64,000 bases of DNA from Amarobacillus sp046328225 (GTDB lineage: Bacteria > Chloroflexota > Dehalococcoidia > Tepidiformales > Tepidiformaceae). The notes beneath the pieces are model-generated. The model saw nothing but the letters and a program-made list of their open reading frames with translations, had not been told where the DNA came from and ran no database searches. How positions within the stretch are numbered: the stretch's first letter is position 1; every line of letters begins with the position of its first letter. Below are positions 1 through 8,617 of this stretch, piece after piece. A program made the position numbers and the translations under genes. The stretch spans positions 62,001 through 126,000 of the forward strand of contig JAXLWZ010000011.1 of the NCBI GenBank assembly GCA_046328225.1, written 5' to 3'.

Positions 1-1073
1 GGTGTGAACCCGGGTGTCGCCGTCGCGAAGGGTGTGGGCGTGGCCGGCGATGGAGGCTGCGGCGGCGGGCTGCTCGCGCCGTTGCCATCGCTCGCGATCC
101 CGGGGAGCGGCATGCGGAAGGCGGACTGGAACTGCGGCCTCGGCAGCGGCGTCGGCGTCGAAGTGGGCGGCGGCGTGGACGTTGGCGGCGCGGTCGTGGC
201 CATCGGCGTGGGCGTGGCCGGCGATGCCGGCGTGGGAGTGGGCGGCGCGGAGCCGTAGAGGGCACGAATGCCGGCCGCGTCGGCGGCGGTGATGATGCGG
301 GTCTGTTCGCCCGGTCCGATCGTGGGCGACATGACCGTGCCGGGCACCGTCGTGTGGTCCAGGCCCAGAGCGTGCCCCAGCTCGTGGAGCACGGTGGAGG
401 GCAGGTCGTACCGGTTACCGGGGGTCACGGGCGAAGTCGACCAGTTCGTCAAGGCGTCGAGCTGCATGTCGAACTCGGTCGCGCGCCAGAGGCCGTCGAG
501 CTTGTTCACGCCGATGACGACGCAGGTCGAACCGAGGACGCCGTCCGGGAGGATGTAGCTCAGGCGCACGCTGTTCACGCCGTCGGCAATCTGATAGGAG
601 CGAAGGCCCTGCGAGGCGTACACGGAGGTCGGCCCGGCGTACTGGAAGCGGAAGTCCTGGCCGGGCACGCCGTTCCACTGCGCGATCGACCACTGCATCG
701 AATCGAACGCCGAGCGGCCCGGGCCGTCCCATTCGAAGTTGTAGGAGACGGGCACGGGGATGTCGCTCGCGGCCCACTTCCGCCAGAGTCCGAACTGGGC
801 GACGGCGTCGTCGCCCTGTCCCGCCGAACCGGGGAGAAGCTCATCGAGGGCGGCCCGCGGGTCCCGCCGCAGGGGATCGACGAGCGCGGTCACGAAGATG
901 ACGTCGCCGTTCGGGAGCCCCATCGAGCGCTCCACGGAGACGATGCCGGGAACCGCCGGCGCCGTCGGAGCCGCGTGGGCACCTTCGCCCATGAACAGGG
1001 AGAAGACGCCGAGGATGCCGCCGAGGGCGCACAACAGCGCCACCGGCCACCGGTGAAAAGATGCACGAGCCAT
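1..1073 (-). CDS. Secreted matrixin-like zinc metalloprotease, C-terminus beyond window
   Basis: Reading leftward from an ATG at 1073, the frame stays open to the window edge, so the C-terminus is missing. The N-terminus is a signal peptide (hydrophobic core near residues 9-27, Ala-rich cleavage region near 33-36). HELGHALGLDH at residues 230-240 is the metzincin zinc motif HExxHxxGxxH, with His230, His234 and His240 as ligands and Glu231 as the catalytic base; a Met-turn-like VMSPT follows. This matches peptidase family M10A. The visible C-terminus is a Thr/Pro-rich linker, as in other exported proteins here. Substrate unknown. Confidence 0.85.
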   Translation of the reverse strand, partial: MARASFHRWPVALLCALGGILGVFSLFMGEGAHAAPTAPAVPGIVSVERSMGLPNGDVIFVTALVDPLRRDPRAALDELLPGSAGQGDDAVAQFGLWRKWAASDIPVPVSYNFEWDGPGRSAFDSMQWSIAQWNGVPGQDFRFQYAGPTSVYASQGLRSYQIADGVNSVRLSYILPDGVLGSTCVVIGVNKLDGLWRATEFDMQLDALTNWSTSPVTPGNRYDLPSTVLHELGHALGLDHTTVPGTVMSPTIGPGEQTRIITAADAAGIRALYGSAPPTPTPASPATPTPMATTAPPTSTPPPTSTPTPLPRPQFQSAFRMPLPGIASDGNGASSPPPQPPSPATPTPFATATPGFT

Positions 1074-1188
1074 GAGAAGGGCCGCTCCGCGCGCGAGGCA
1101 TCTCGCGACAGGTCAGGTCGCGCTACGGTAGGCGGCTATCGCGACAAGTGTTGTCGCATTTGCGTGCGTGTTTCGTGGTTTTTCCGAC

Positions 1189-1377
1189 CTACCACCAGCC
1201 GTCCTTATACCACCAGCCTTTGATTTCGCGGCCCTTCTGCCCGGCTTCCTTCAGCCGCGAAAGGTGCTTGCGGCAGAGCTGCACCGTCAGCCGCTCGCGC
1301 TCTTCGCCGCGCCACTTGAGCACGGCGACCTCCTGGAACGGCGGGTCGGTGCACCAGAGGCAGCGGGGGCGTGGCAT
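1189..1377 (-). CDS. Small Cys-containing protein (62 aa)
   Basis: This 62-residue ORF starts with MPRPRCLWCTDP and has a CxxC pair (Cys6, Cys9) and Cys35 in CRKH, so it may bind a metal, but it matches no family I recognise. GGAG lies about 6 bases upstream of the ATG at 1377, which supports this start over longer in-frame ones. The C-terminus is Trp-rich (GWWYKDGWW). It lies downstream of, and in the same direction as, the acetyltransferase gene. Confidence 0.5.
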   Translation of the reverse strand: MPRPRCLWCTDPPFQEVAVLKWRGEERERLTVQLCRKHLSRLKEAGQKGREIKGWWYKDGWW

Positions 1378-1463
1378 ATCGCGCTCCGAGAAGGTGGGTG
1401 TCGGGCGGCTTCCCCGCGCCTCCATCGTAGGGGCGGGGGGCCGAACGCGCCCGGGCCGGCCGC

Positions 1464-1949
1464 TCACGCCATCGCGCGGATGAAGCCCCATTCGCGGCTC
1501 GCCCACGGGTCGGGCGCGTAGCGAAAGCGGTGGTTGCGAAAGCCGTGCCGCCGGTAGAGCCGGTGCGCATCCTCGAAGGCGATATCGCTGTAAAGCTCCA
1601 TCACGGTGGCGCCGCGCGCGCCGGCGATCGCGATCGCCCAGGCCACGAGCGCGCCGCCCACGCCCGCGCGGCGGCCTTCGGCGCACACATAGAGCCGGTG
1701 CAGTTCGAACCGCCCGGCGCCCTCGTCCGTCACGCCCACGGTGCCGATGACGCCGCCGGCATCGTCCTCGGCGACGGCGAACCAGCCGGTGTGGCCGTCG
1801 TAGTGTTCCTCGGGGCGAAGGAGGTCGGCGTCGTAGCCGTGCTCCTCGAAGGGGAAACCGTACTCGGCGAAGACGGCCTTCACCATGCGCCAGGGGCCAT
1901 CGCCGTGGCGGGCGCGCTCATAGGGGACGATGCGGAACGGGGGCGGCAC
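1464..1949 (-). CDS. GNAT family N-acetyltransferase
   Basis: A 161-residue protein with the GNAT fold. The acetyl-CoA pyrophosphate loop is visible as RRAGVGG in motif A, preceded by the beta-4 strand FELHRLYV. The C-terminal HRLYRRHGF matches the usual alpha4/beta7 signature. I chose the GTG at 1949 because the protein then starts just before PFRIVPYE, typical of strand beta-1; the frame is open further upstream. Acceptor substrate cannot be told. Confidence 0.8.
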   Translation of the reverse strand: MPPPFRIVPYERARHGDGPWRMVKAVFAEYGFPFEEHGYDADLLRPEEHYDGHTGWFAVAEDDAGGVIGTVGVTDEGAGRFELHRLYVCAEGRRAGVGGALVAWAIAIAGARGATVMELYSDIAFEDAHRLYRRHGFRNHRFRYAPDPWASREWGFIRAMA

Positions 1950-2068
1950 GCCGGCAGTGTACGGCGCGAACTGGAATGGGACGGATTTCGCCTGCCCTTC
2001 CGCGCGAGGGGACCCGTCGCCGGAAGCGGCCGTACGATGGCGCGCGATTCCACCACAGGGGTTCGCCC

Positions 2069-2320
2069 ATGGACGCACGCATCTTCATCCAGACCGTCAT
2101 CGCGCTCGCTTCGGCGTCGCTCGGGCTCGTCGCCGCGCTCGCCTGGAACGAGGCGATTCGCGCCACCATCCGCAAGATCGCGAGCGACGACAGCCTCGCC
2201 GGGCTCTACATCTACGCCATCCTCGCGACCGTCATCGCCATCGTGGTCGTGACCTGGCTGGGCTGGGTGGCCGCGAAGATGGGCGGCGAAGCGAAAATCA
2301 CGCGCGAAGCGGAGGGCTGA
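2069..2320 (+). CDS. DUF5654-like small membrane protein
   Basis: An 83-residue protein with two predicted membrane helices (about residues 6-26 and 48-70) and a charged linker between them. The first helix ends GLVAALAWNEAI, the conserved core of DUF5654 proteins, whose function is unknown. It is divergent from the acetyltransferase gene, with an ATG at 2069. Confidence 0.7.
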   Translation: MDARIFIQTVIALASASLGLVAALAWNEAIRATIRKIASDDSLAGLYIYAILATVIAIVVVTWLGWVAAKMGGEAKITREAEG

Positions 2321-2421
2321 CCTGCGCCTTCGCGACGGAGCAGGCCGCCCGCGCGATACGGCTGTAACGGATGTAAAGCCTCTCCATCTTTACGGGTCAC
2401 AACCGTAAACCGGATGCTTGG

Positions 2422-3276
2422 GTGGTGCGCGTCATCGCCTTCTTTCTGCCGCTCTTCGCGCTGATGATGGCCAGCGCCGGCGTCTTCATCGCGTGGGAAG
2501 TGAAGGACCTCCGCAACGGCGACGTGGAGGTGGTGCTCGCGCGCGACTACCCGGCCGCCGGGCAGGCACCGGCCGAGACATCGGCGCAGCCGCAGCTCCG
2601 GCCCGGCCAGACCGTCTGCCAGGGCATCCTCCACCAGGCCGAACGGGGCAAGCCGCGCGAAGTGCCGGCCATCTACAAGCAGCAGCGCGAGGTGCTCGGC
2701 ATCGGCATCGTCGGGGTCGAAAGCATCGACCCGCGCGCCTTCGATGCCGCCGCTGAGACCATCCACACGATGTTCGATAGCAACCCCGGGCTGCTCCAGC
2801 CCCTCGTCGACCAGGGGGCGTACGTGGTCATCGCGGACACGGGGCAGGAGGTGGACCAGCTGCCCGAGTTCGCCTGCCTGAAGGACGAGCTGGGCGACGA
2901 CTTCTTCGCCCACGTCTGTGGCATCGCCGACCACGCCGACTACCCGGTGGTGGCCGTCAACGAAGCGGACCTCACGGGCGACCGGCGCGGCCCCTGCCAC
3001 GGCCTGAACGTCCTCTACCACGAGCTCGGGCACCTGGTGCAGACGTGGAGCCTTTCGCCGCCTGACTATTTCGACGTGAAGTACCTCTACCAGGACGCGC
3101 TGGACGCCGGGAAATACTACCGCCAGTACGCGGCGACGAACGCGAACGAATACTTCGCCGACGGCACACAGTCGTACTTCCTCTACGCCGAGCCCACGGG
3201 CTCAAAGGACCGGCTCTGGCTGAAGCGCTACGACCCCAAGCTCTACGAGCTCCTCGCGCGCATCTACGGGGAGTAG
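2422..3276 (+). CDS. Membrane-anchored or secreted zincin metallopeptidase
   Basis: This 284-residue protein has an N-terminal hydrophobic segment (residues about 4-24) that may be a signal anchor. HELGH at residues 200-204 is the zinc motif. A second motif, NEYFADGTQ with Glu243, lies about 40 residues later, which is the spacing of gluzincins such as the catalytic domain of anthrax lethal factor (ATLF family). It is not a metzincin because the third His is absent. Two adjacent GTG codons (2422, 2425) could start it. Confidence 0.7.
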   Translation: MVRVIAFFLPLFALMMASAGVFIAWEVKDLRNGDVEVVLARDYPAAGQAPAETSAQPQLRPGQTVCQGILHQAERGKPREVPAIYKQQREVLGIGIVGVESIDPRAFDAAAETIHTMFDSNPGLLQPLVDQGAYVVIADTGQEVDQLPEFACLKDELGDDFFAHVCGIADHADYPVVAVNEADLTGDRRGPCHGLNVLYHELGHLVQTWSLSPPDYFDVKYLYQDALDAGKYYRQYAATNANEYFADGTQSYFLYAEPTGSKDRLWLKRYDPKLYELLARIYGE

Positions 3277-3280
3277 GGCG

Positions 3281-3353
3281 GCCATCGGCCGTCGGCCATC
3301 GGCAGGGCAACCCCGTGGGGGGCTGATCCCCTGGGAACTAAGAACTGGGAACT
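3281..3353. repeat. Heptad repeat element, classes C and B
   Basis: Class C 7-bp units (GCCATCG, GCCGTCG) run from 3281 to 3303. A short spacer containing GGCAACCCC follows, then class B units (CTGGGAA, CTAAGAA) from 3331 to 3353. It fills the gap between the zincin and M23 genes. Confidence 0.85.
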
Positions 3354-3404
3354 GCGCACTTTACTTTCCACTGGTCCGCAAGCTGCCCCCGGCCGATTCT
3401 TCCT

Positions 3405-4409
3405 GTGATGGCCAGGCAGGCGGACAGGCGAACGGCTTTGGACCGTCGCGGGCGGCGTTGGTTTGCCGGCGGCGTCACCGGGCGTGCGCTCGTGGGCGTG
3501 ACGCTCGGGGTGATTGGCGGTGGGCTCACGCTTGTCGCGGTCACGGCGGGGGGTTCGAGCCCCACGAAGCCGGCCACGCCCGCCACCAGCGAAAGCATCG
3601 CGCCCGGCTTTATCGGCCAGTCCGTGGGGGGCGGCGCCATCGCCGAGCCAACGGGCACGAGCACGGCCGCCGCCGAGGAACACGCGCTCGAAGGCGCCAT
3701 CGAAGAGCACAAGGCCGACCCGCCGGCGCCCGAGATCGACGACTCCGCGCGCGCCCAGGGCATCACCCCCGACGGCCGCTTCTCCATGCCGCTGGCGGCC
3801 TGGACCGCCGTGACCGACCGTTATGGCGCGGCGCGCGGCCCCGGCCTCATCCACGGCGGCATCGACCTCGCGCTCGACGACTACTCGCATTCGCGCGTGT
3901 ACGCGGCCTGCACGGGCACGATTACGACGGCGACCTACAGCGGCACCTATGGCAACCACGTCATCGTCGATTGCGGCGAAGGCTGGAGCACGCTTTACGG
4001 CCACCTCAGCGAGATCAAGCTGAAGGTCGGCGCCGAGGTTACCGTGGGCACGACCGTGCTTGGCATCTCCGGCAGCACGGGCTATTCGACGGGCGAGCAC
4101 CTGCACTTCGAAATCCGCTGGCAGGGGAGCCCCGTGAACCCGGAGAAGTACCTCGACTTCAAGATTCCTCCGGGGACGCCGCTCTCCAGCGGGCCGCTCA
4201 TCTTCCCCGGCCAGAAGACGTCGACCCCCGGCACCGGCGCGAGCGCGACCGCCACCGCGACGGAGCCACCGACGGCGACCCCCACGGCCACCGCGACGGC
4301 GACGCCCACGCGCACGCCCACACCAACGCCGACCTTCACCCCGACGCCGACGCCGACGCCCCGCGCGCCGCGCTCCACGCCCACGCCGCCACCGAAGGCC
4401 AATTTCTAA
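3405..4409 (+). CDS. M23 family peptidoglycan endopeptidase
   Basis: A 334-residue membrane-anchored cell-wall hydrolase. A transmembrane segment spans about residues 28-48. The peptidase M23 (LytM/lysostaphin) domain follows, with zinc ligands in HGGID (His150, Asp154) and HLHFE (His232, His234), and YGHL as the catalytic His. The family cleaves peptide cross-links in peptidoglycan. A Thr/Pro/Ala-rich tail of about 70 residues is probably a wall-spanning linker. GTG at 3405 or ATG at 3408 can start it. Confidence 0.9.
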   Translation: MMARQADRRTALDRRGRRWFAGGVTGRALVGVTLGVIGGGLTLVAVTAGGSSPTKPATPATSESIAPGFIGQSVGGGAIAEPTGTSTAAAEEHALEGAIEEHKADPPAPEIDDSARAQGITPDGRFSMPLAAWTAVTDRYGAARGPGLIHGGIDLALDDYSHSRVYAACTGTITTATYSGTYGNHVIVDCGEGWSTLYGHLSEIKLKVGAEVTVGTTVLGISGSTGYSTGEHLHFEIRWQGSPVNPEKYLDFKIPPGTPLSSGPLIFPGQKTSTPGTGASATATATEPPTATPTATATATPTRTPTPTPTFTPTPTPTPRAPRSTPTPPPKANF

Positions 4410-4441
4410 GTTCCCAGGGGCCAGTGCCCAGTTCCCAGGGG
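4409..4441. repeat. Heptad repeat, class B
   Basis: Units AGTTCCC, AGGGGCC, AGTGCCC, AGTTCCC keep a strict 7-bp period. The array begins on the last base of the preceding stop codon. Confidence 0.8.
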
Positions 4442-4525
4442 ATCGGCCCCGGCGCGGACCGCTGCGCAAGTGGTGCGCGGCTGCGTTAGGATTCGCGACA
4501 TCCTTCCCCGGGGAATGCTCGCGCC

Positions 4526-5002
4526 ATGGAAAGCTACAAGCTGCTCGCATTCATACACGTCGCCGCGGTCGTGGTCGGGCTCGGCTCGACCTTCGCGTTC
4601 CCGTTCCTGCAGGCGGCGGCCGAGCGGTCGGGCGTGGCCGCCACGCGGTTCATGTACGAAGCCGCGCGGCGCATCGAGAACATCGTGATCTTCCCCGCCA
4701 CGGTCATCATCCTGCTCATGGGGATCGGGCTCATCTTCGATGACAACCTGCCCTACAAGGACGACTTCCCGGCGTGGCTGATGGTCGCGATCCCGTGGTA
4801 CGTCGCGACGGGGCTCGTCTGGTGGTTCGTGCAGCGGAAGTTCGCCGACCGGGCGCTCGAAACGCTGCGTGGCGTCCCCGACAACGCGCCGCTGCCGGCC
4901 GCCTACTTCGAATTCGGGAAGAAGGTGCAGATGGTGGGCGGCATTCTCGGCGTCAGCATCATCGGCATCCTCTTCCTGATGGTGTGGAAACCCGGTCAGT
5001 AA
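4526..5002 (+). CDS. DUF2269 family integral membrane protein
   Basis: A 158-residue protein with four predicted membrane helices (about 5-25, 50-75, 85-105, 132-152). The first helix, starting YKLLAFIHVAAVVVGLG, is typical of DUF2269 (PF10027), whose function is not established. A second protein of the same type is encoded at 18078-18545. Confidence 0.75.
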   Translation: MESYKLLAFIHVAAVVVGLGSTFAFPFLQAAAERSGVAATRFMYEAARRIENIVIFPATVIILLMGIGLIFDDNLPYKDDFPAWLMVAIPWYVATGLVWWFVQRKFADRALETLRGVPDNAPLPAAYFEFGKKVQMVGGILGVSIIGILFLMVWKPGQ

Positions 5003-5143
5003 TCCCGGACATACCGCTGGCGTTCTCACGCGAGACGCGGCACGCGGATGCGCCCGTCTCGAATGGCACCGTTCGCGCAAAAGTGAGCGGAAACTTGTTC
5101 TTTTGCTCGCGAATCTACGGCCGCGTTCCGCATAGAGCTTCTG

Positions 5144-5273
5144 TATAGTTCGAACAACGAACATCACTTCCTTCGTACGTGGTGCCTTTCAACAATGGAA
5201 GTGACTGCCGCAACCGGTTGTTCACCGCAATCCAACGCGGTGGACCCTGAACCACGGCAGCGAAGGCACTGTC
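5144..5273 (+). promoter_or_regulatory. Promoter -10 and candidate structured 5' leader
   Basis: TATAGT at 5144-5149 is a plausible -10 box. The ~125 bases before the ATG at 5274 contain nested inverted repeats: TCACTTCC/GGAAGTGA (5164-5171 with 5197-5204), CTGCCG/CGGCAG (5205-5210 with 5255-5260) and, inside the latter, CACCGC/GCGGTG (5223-5228 with 5237-5242). This could be a cis-regulatory RNA. It does not match a riboswitch consensus I know. Confidence 0.4.
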
Positions 5274-6569
5274 ATGACGGCGATCCGGTCCCTCATTTCG
5301 ACGCGAACCACGCGCACGCTTCCCGCGGTGCTGCTGGCCTGCGGCGTGCTCCTGCTCGTGCTCGCGGGCCGCGCGGGCGCGGTGCCGGCCCCCGGGCTCA
5401 CCGGCGCCATCTTCACCACGAACGCGGGCTGCGGCACCGTAAACGGCAACATCTACGACGCGAAGACCGATGTGTACCTCGATGGCGGGCCGTCGAACCC
5501 CGGTTCGGCCGGGCTCCCCGACGGCGAGTACTACGTGAAGGTCACCGCGCCCGATGGCACGCTCCTGGGTACTTCCGTGGGCACCGCGGACGAGACGCCG
5601 GTCGTCGTCCTGAACGGCGAGTTCGCGCAGTGCTACCAGCTGATGGCCATCCTCAAGCGCGCGAGCAACGGGCTCGCCGGCTATGACGACACGACCAACC
5701 CCGGCGGCGAATACAAGGTCTGGGTGAGCCGCGTCTCCACCTTCGACCCGAACGAATCCAAGACCGACAACTTCAAGGTGAAGGCGAGCGAGCCCACCGC
5801 CACGGCCACGGCGAGCAACACGCCGGTGGACCCGCCCACGGCCACGCCGACGAATACCAACACGCCCACGGTCACGGCCACTCCGACCAACACGCCGGTG
5901 GTTCCGGCAACGCCCACGCCCACGAACACCGCGACGAACACGAACACGCCCACGCCCACGAACACCGCGACGAACACGAACACGCCCACACCCACGAACA
6001 CCGCGACGAACACGAACACGCCCACGCCGACGGCCACCGCGACGAACACGAACACGCCCACACCGACGGCCACCGCAACGAATACGAACACACCCACGCC
6101 GACGGCCACTACGGGCACGGCCACGCCAACGACGACCGCGACGGTGACAGCCACGGCGACGCCGACCGCCGTCTTCACCGCGACGCCGACCGCCGTCTTC
6201 ACCGCCACGCCGACTGCTGTCTTCACCGCGACGGCGACTGCCGTCTTCACCGCGACACCGCCGCCGGCGGTCACACCCGTGGGGACGAGCCAGGCGGTGA
6301 CGGTCGTGCCCGCAACGGCGCCGCCATCGGTCGCGACGCAGCAGGCCACGCTTGAGCCGGCCGCGACGCAGAAGCCGACGGATGTGCCGCAGCCGACACA
6401 GCCGCCCGCGCGCAACACTTCGACCGCGGGGCTCGCGACTCCGATCGCGCCGTCGGCGGGGTCGGGCGGCGACCCGGCGGGCGGGATACCGATCATCGCG
6501 GGTCTGCTCGCGCTGCTGTGCGGCACCGCCAGTGTGCTCGGCACCGCGGCCTGGTACCGCAGGCGCTAA
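5274..6569 (+). CDS. Thr/Pro/Asn-rich wall-anchored surface protein
   Basis: A 431-residue exported protein: signal peptide (residues about 17-38), a globular domain to about residue 165, then a low-complexity stalk with repeats of TPTNTATNTNTP and TPTAVFTA. It ends in a Gly/Ala-rich membrane helix (GGIPIIAGLLALLCG) and the basic tail YRRR, an anchor layout. The domain before the stalk contains GYDDTTNPGGEYKVWVS, a pattern common in uncharacterised bacterial surface proteins. The stalk's 12-residue repeats are near-identical in DNA and likely to vary in number. Confidence 0.75.
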   Translation: MTAIRSLISTRTTRTLPAVLLACGVLLLVLAGRAGAVPAPGLTGAIFTTNAGCGTVNGNIYDAKTDVYLDGGPSNPGSAGLPDGEYYVKVTAPDGTLLGTSVGTADETPVVVLNGEFAQCYQLMAILKRASNGLAGYDDTTNPGGEYKVWVSRVSTFDPNESKTDNFKVKASEPTATATASNTPVDPPTATPTNTNTPTVTATPTNTPVVPATPTPTNTATNTNTPTPTNTATNTNTPTPTNTATNTNTPTPTATATNTNTPTPTATATNTNTPTPTATTGTATPTTTATVTATATPTAVFTATPTAVFTATPTAVFTATATAVFTATPPPAVTPVGTSQAVTVVPATAPPSVATQQATLEPAATQKPTDVPQPTQPPARNTSTAGLATPIAPSAGSGGDPAGGIPIIAGLLALLCGTASVLGTAAWYRRR

Positions 6570-6702
6570 GCCGCCGACCCATCGCCACTCATGCGAACGG
6601 GGCTCCCGAATGGGGGCCCTGTTCCGCGTTTTCGAAGGCGTGCCGCCGGGGCCCTTCGCGCGTAGAGTCGGCGCCAGTACGCGGACCGGCAGGAGGGACC
6701 CC

Positions 6703-7233
6703 TTGGCAGCCATCGACTTCATGCGAACGACCCTGGAATTCGTGCATCGCGGCTTCGCGGGCGCGGGCGAAGGGCTCGACGACGACCAGCTTCACTTCGT
6801 GCCCGAGGGGCAATCGCACTCCATCGCCTGGTGCATGTGGCACGCCGCGCGCATCGAGGACCTCTTCTTCCAGCAGCTCTTCCAGGGCAAGCCGAGCGAG
6901 TGGGATGCGAACGGCTGGGCCGACAAATGCGGCCTCCCCGCGAAGGGGTTCGGGACGAACCAGCCGGCCGATGAGGCGCGCGGCCTGCGCATCGGCAACG
7001 TGGGCGAATTCCGGGCCTACCAGGCGAAGGTCGCCGCGCTCTCCGGCGAATTCCTCGCGGGCCTCTCCGATGCCGACCTCGGCCGCGAGGTGAAGCTCGG
7101 CGAGAAGACGGAGACGCTCGGCGAATCCATCAACCTCCACCTCGTGATCCACCTCAACGGCCACCGCGGCGAAGTGAACCTGCTGCGCGGCATGATGGGC
7201 TTCGCCCCCGTCCTCCTCAACCAGGGGGGATGA
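6703..7233 (+). CDS. DinB family protein
   Basis: A 176-residue four-helix-bundle protein of the DinB/YfiT type. His residues in WHAARIED and HLNGHRGEV fit the usual metal triad. The TTG at 6703 is preceded by AGGAGG with 6 bases between, which fixes this start although the frame is open far upstream. Family members are metal-dependent, some acting as thiol transferases; the substrate here is unknown. The stop codon abuts a heptad array. Confidence 0.75.
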   Translation: MAAIDFMRTTLEFVHRGFAGAGEGLDDDQLHFVPEGQSHSIAWCMWHAARIEDLFFQQLFQGKPSEWDANGWADKCGLPAKGFGTNQPADEARGLRIGNVGEFRAYQAKVAALSGEFLAGLSDADLGREVKLGEKTETLGESINLHLVIHLNGHRGEVNLLRGMMGFAPVLLNQGG

Positions 7234-7263
7234 GAGAAAAGAGGAAAGAGGAAGGAGAAAAGG
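7234..7263. repeat. Heptad repeat, class A, left arm split by IS
   Basis: Four units (GAGAAAA, GAGGAAA, GAGGAAG, GAGAAAA) begin directly after the DinB stop codon. The complementary right arm is at 8584-8617, beyond the IS3 element. Confidence 0.85.
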
Positions 7264-7303
7264 GGGCTCGAGTGGGCTTGCCCCGATTTGACGGACAGTG
7301 TTC

Positions 7304-8202
7304 TTAGGCGGCGGGTGCCGTCTCGGGTTGGCGGAGTCTACCAGCCTCGTAGGTGGCGGGGCTCTGGTAGCCGAGGGCGGAGTGGATGCGGCGGCGGTTG
7401 TAGAAGACTTCGATGTACTCGAACACCGCCGCCCTCGCCGCCGCCACGTTGGCCAGCGGCACCCGGTAGACGAGCTCCGTCTTCAGCGTCGCGAAGAAGC
7501 TCTCCGCCACGGCGTTGTCCCAGCACTGGCGCGGCCGGCTCAACGACTGGCGTATCTGATGGCGTCCGAGCAGCTCGCGGAAGGCGTTCGAGGTGTACTG
7601 GCTGCCCCGGTCGGAATGGAAGATGAGCCCGGGTGCCGGGCGGTGGCTGCTGAGCGCCATCTCCGGGCCGCGCTGACGAGCTCGGTGCGCATGTGGTCGC
7701 GAACCGCGAAGCCGACTACCCGCCGGCTCGCGAGGTCGATGACGGTGGCCGTGCAGGCCCAGCCCTGCCAGGTGCGAATGTAGGTGATGTCGCCCACCCG
7801 AGGCGCTGTCCAGCGGCGCCGCTTCCGGGGCGAAGGCACGCCCCGGGAGGTCAGCGGCAGGCGTGGGCGCGGCCCCGTCGGCGATCGTCGTCCGCTTCGT
7901 TCGCCGCTTGTGCCGTCCCGCGAGCCCGGCTTTGGCCATCACCCGGGCGACCCGCTTGCGCGAGGTTCGCACCCCTTCTTGGCGAAGCTGCTGGTGCACA
8001 CGTGGCGCGCCGTACGTCCCCCGGCTCTGTTCGTGGACCCTGCCGACCTGCTTCGTCAGCACGCCATCTGCCCTGGCGCGCTTCGAGGGCACCGTCTCGG
8101 ACCATGCGTAGTAGGCGGACCGGGAGACTCCAAGCAGGACGCACGGCTTCCGCACCGTGCCCCCGCCGCCTTCTCCGCCGCGATGAAGGGATACACCCTC
8201 AC
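7304..8202 (-). pseudogene. IS3-type transposase orfB, inactivated by three frameshifts
   Basis: orfB supplies the DDE catalytic core of IS3 transposases. A natural start is the GTG at 8202 (GTGA overlap with orfA), reading VYPFIAAEKA. The frame shifts near 8165 to give VLLGVSRSAYYAW and RGTYGAPRVHQQLR, shifts again near 7800-7835 to give VGDITYIRTWQGW (first catalytic Asp), and again near 7665-7685 to give LIFHSDRGSQYTS (second Asp) and NAVAESFFATLKTEL (Glu). An open frame of 283 codons persists at 7304-8155 but reads about 60 core residues in the wrong frame, so it should be inactive. Confidence 0.85.
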
Positions 8203-8492
8203 CGGGTCTCCTTGGCGAAGAAAGCCGTCGCTCGCTTGAGGATGTCGCGCTCTTCGCGCAGGATGCGGTTCTCGCGGCGAAGGTACGCCAGCTCCTCGCG
8301 CTCGCTGGTCGTCAGGCCCGCGCGCTCACCGGCATCCACTTCCGCCTGTTTCACCCAGCGCGACACCGCCGACTCGGTGAGGTCGAGTTCCCTGGCGATG
8401 TCCGACACGCTCTTATCGGTCGTGCGGAACATCGCCACCACCTCGGCTTTGTACTCCTCGGTGAAGGTCCTTCTCGGTCGCCGTGGGCTCAT
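8199..8492 (-). CDS. IS3-type transposase orfA (helix-turn-helix subunit)
   Basis: A 97-residue orfA protein. It has a homeodomain-like helix-turn-helix in the N-terminal half (FTEEYKAEVVAMFR, then SVSDIARELDLTESAVSRWVKQ) and a leucine-zipper region (ELAYLRRENRILREERDILKR). It ends FFAKETR, as is usual in this family. It appears intact. Normal IS3 elements make OrfAB by -1 frameshifting, which cannot give an active enzyme here. Confidence 0.9.
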   Translation of the reverse strand: MSPRRPRRTFTEEYKAEVVAMFRTTDKSVSDIARELDLTESAVSRWVKQAEVDAGERAGLTTSEREELAYLRRENRILREERDILKRATAFFAKETR

Positions 8493-8583
8493 CCAGACAC
8501 CTCCTCGGGGATCATCCCCTTATCGTTGGTGTCCGTCGATCTGGGGCAAGCCCACCCGCCCGCCGCTGCGGCATTCCCGCGTG

Positions 8584-8617
8584 CTCCTTTTCTCTTTCCT
8601 CCTTTCTCTTATCTCTC
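8584..8617. repeat. Heptad repeat, class A, right arm
   Basis: Pyrimidine-rich units CTTTTCT, CTTTCCT, CCTTTCT, CTTATCT are complementary to the arm at 7234-7263. The TAA stop of the minus-strand gene ending at 8609 lies inside the array. Confidence 0.85.

Larger units (their letters stand above)
7273..8554 (-). mobile_element. IS3-family insertion sequence (1,282 bp), decayed
   Basis: Both ends carry 25-bp terminal inverted repeats that match at 21 of 25 positions and begin TGGGCTTGCCCC (7273-7297 and 8530-8554), with the 5'-TG...CA-3' ends of IS3 elements. Inside are orfA (intact) and orfB (frameshifted), both on the minus strand. I see no clear 3-4 bp target duplication. The flanking DNA is a class A heptad hairpin that the IS has split. 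Confidence 0.9.

Noticed and set aside
5144..5273. A c-di-GMP or cobalamin riboswitch before the surface protein
   Set aside because: The conserved GEMM and B12-box sequences are absent; only generic hairpins are seen.
5681..6544. A 287-codon Val/Gly-rich open frame on the minus strand
   Set aside because: It is the antisense of the ACN-rich Thr/Pro repeat stalk, which produces long false frames. The same applies to 4082-4402 and 5115-6722.
7304..8155. An intact 283-residue transposase orfB
   Set aside because: The frame is open, but the DITYI catalytic block lies in another frame, so this is a frameshifted pseudogene.
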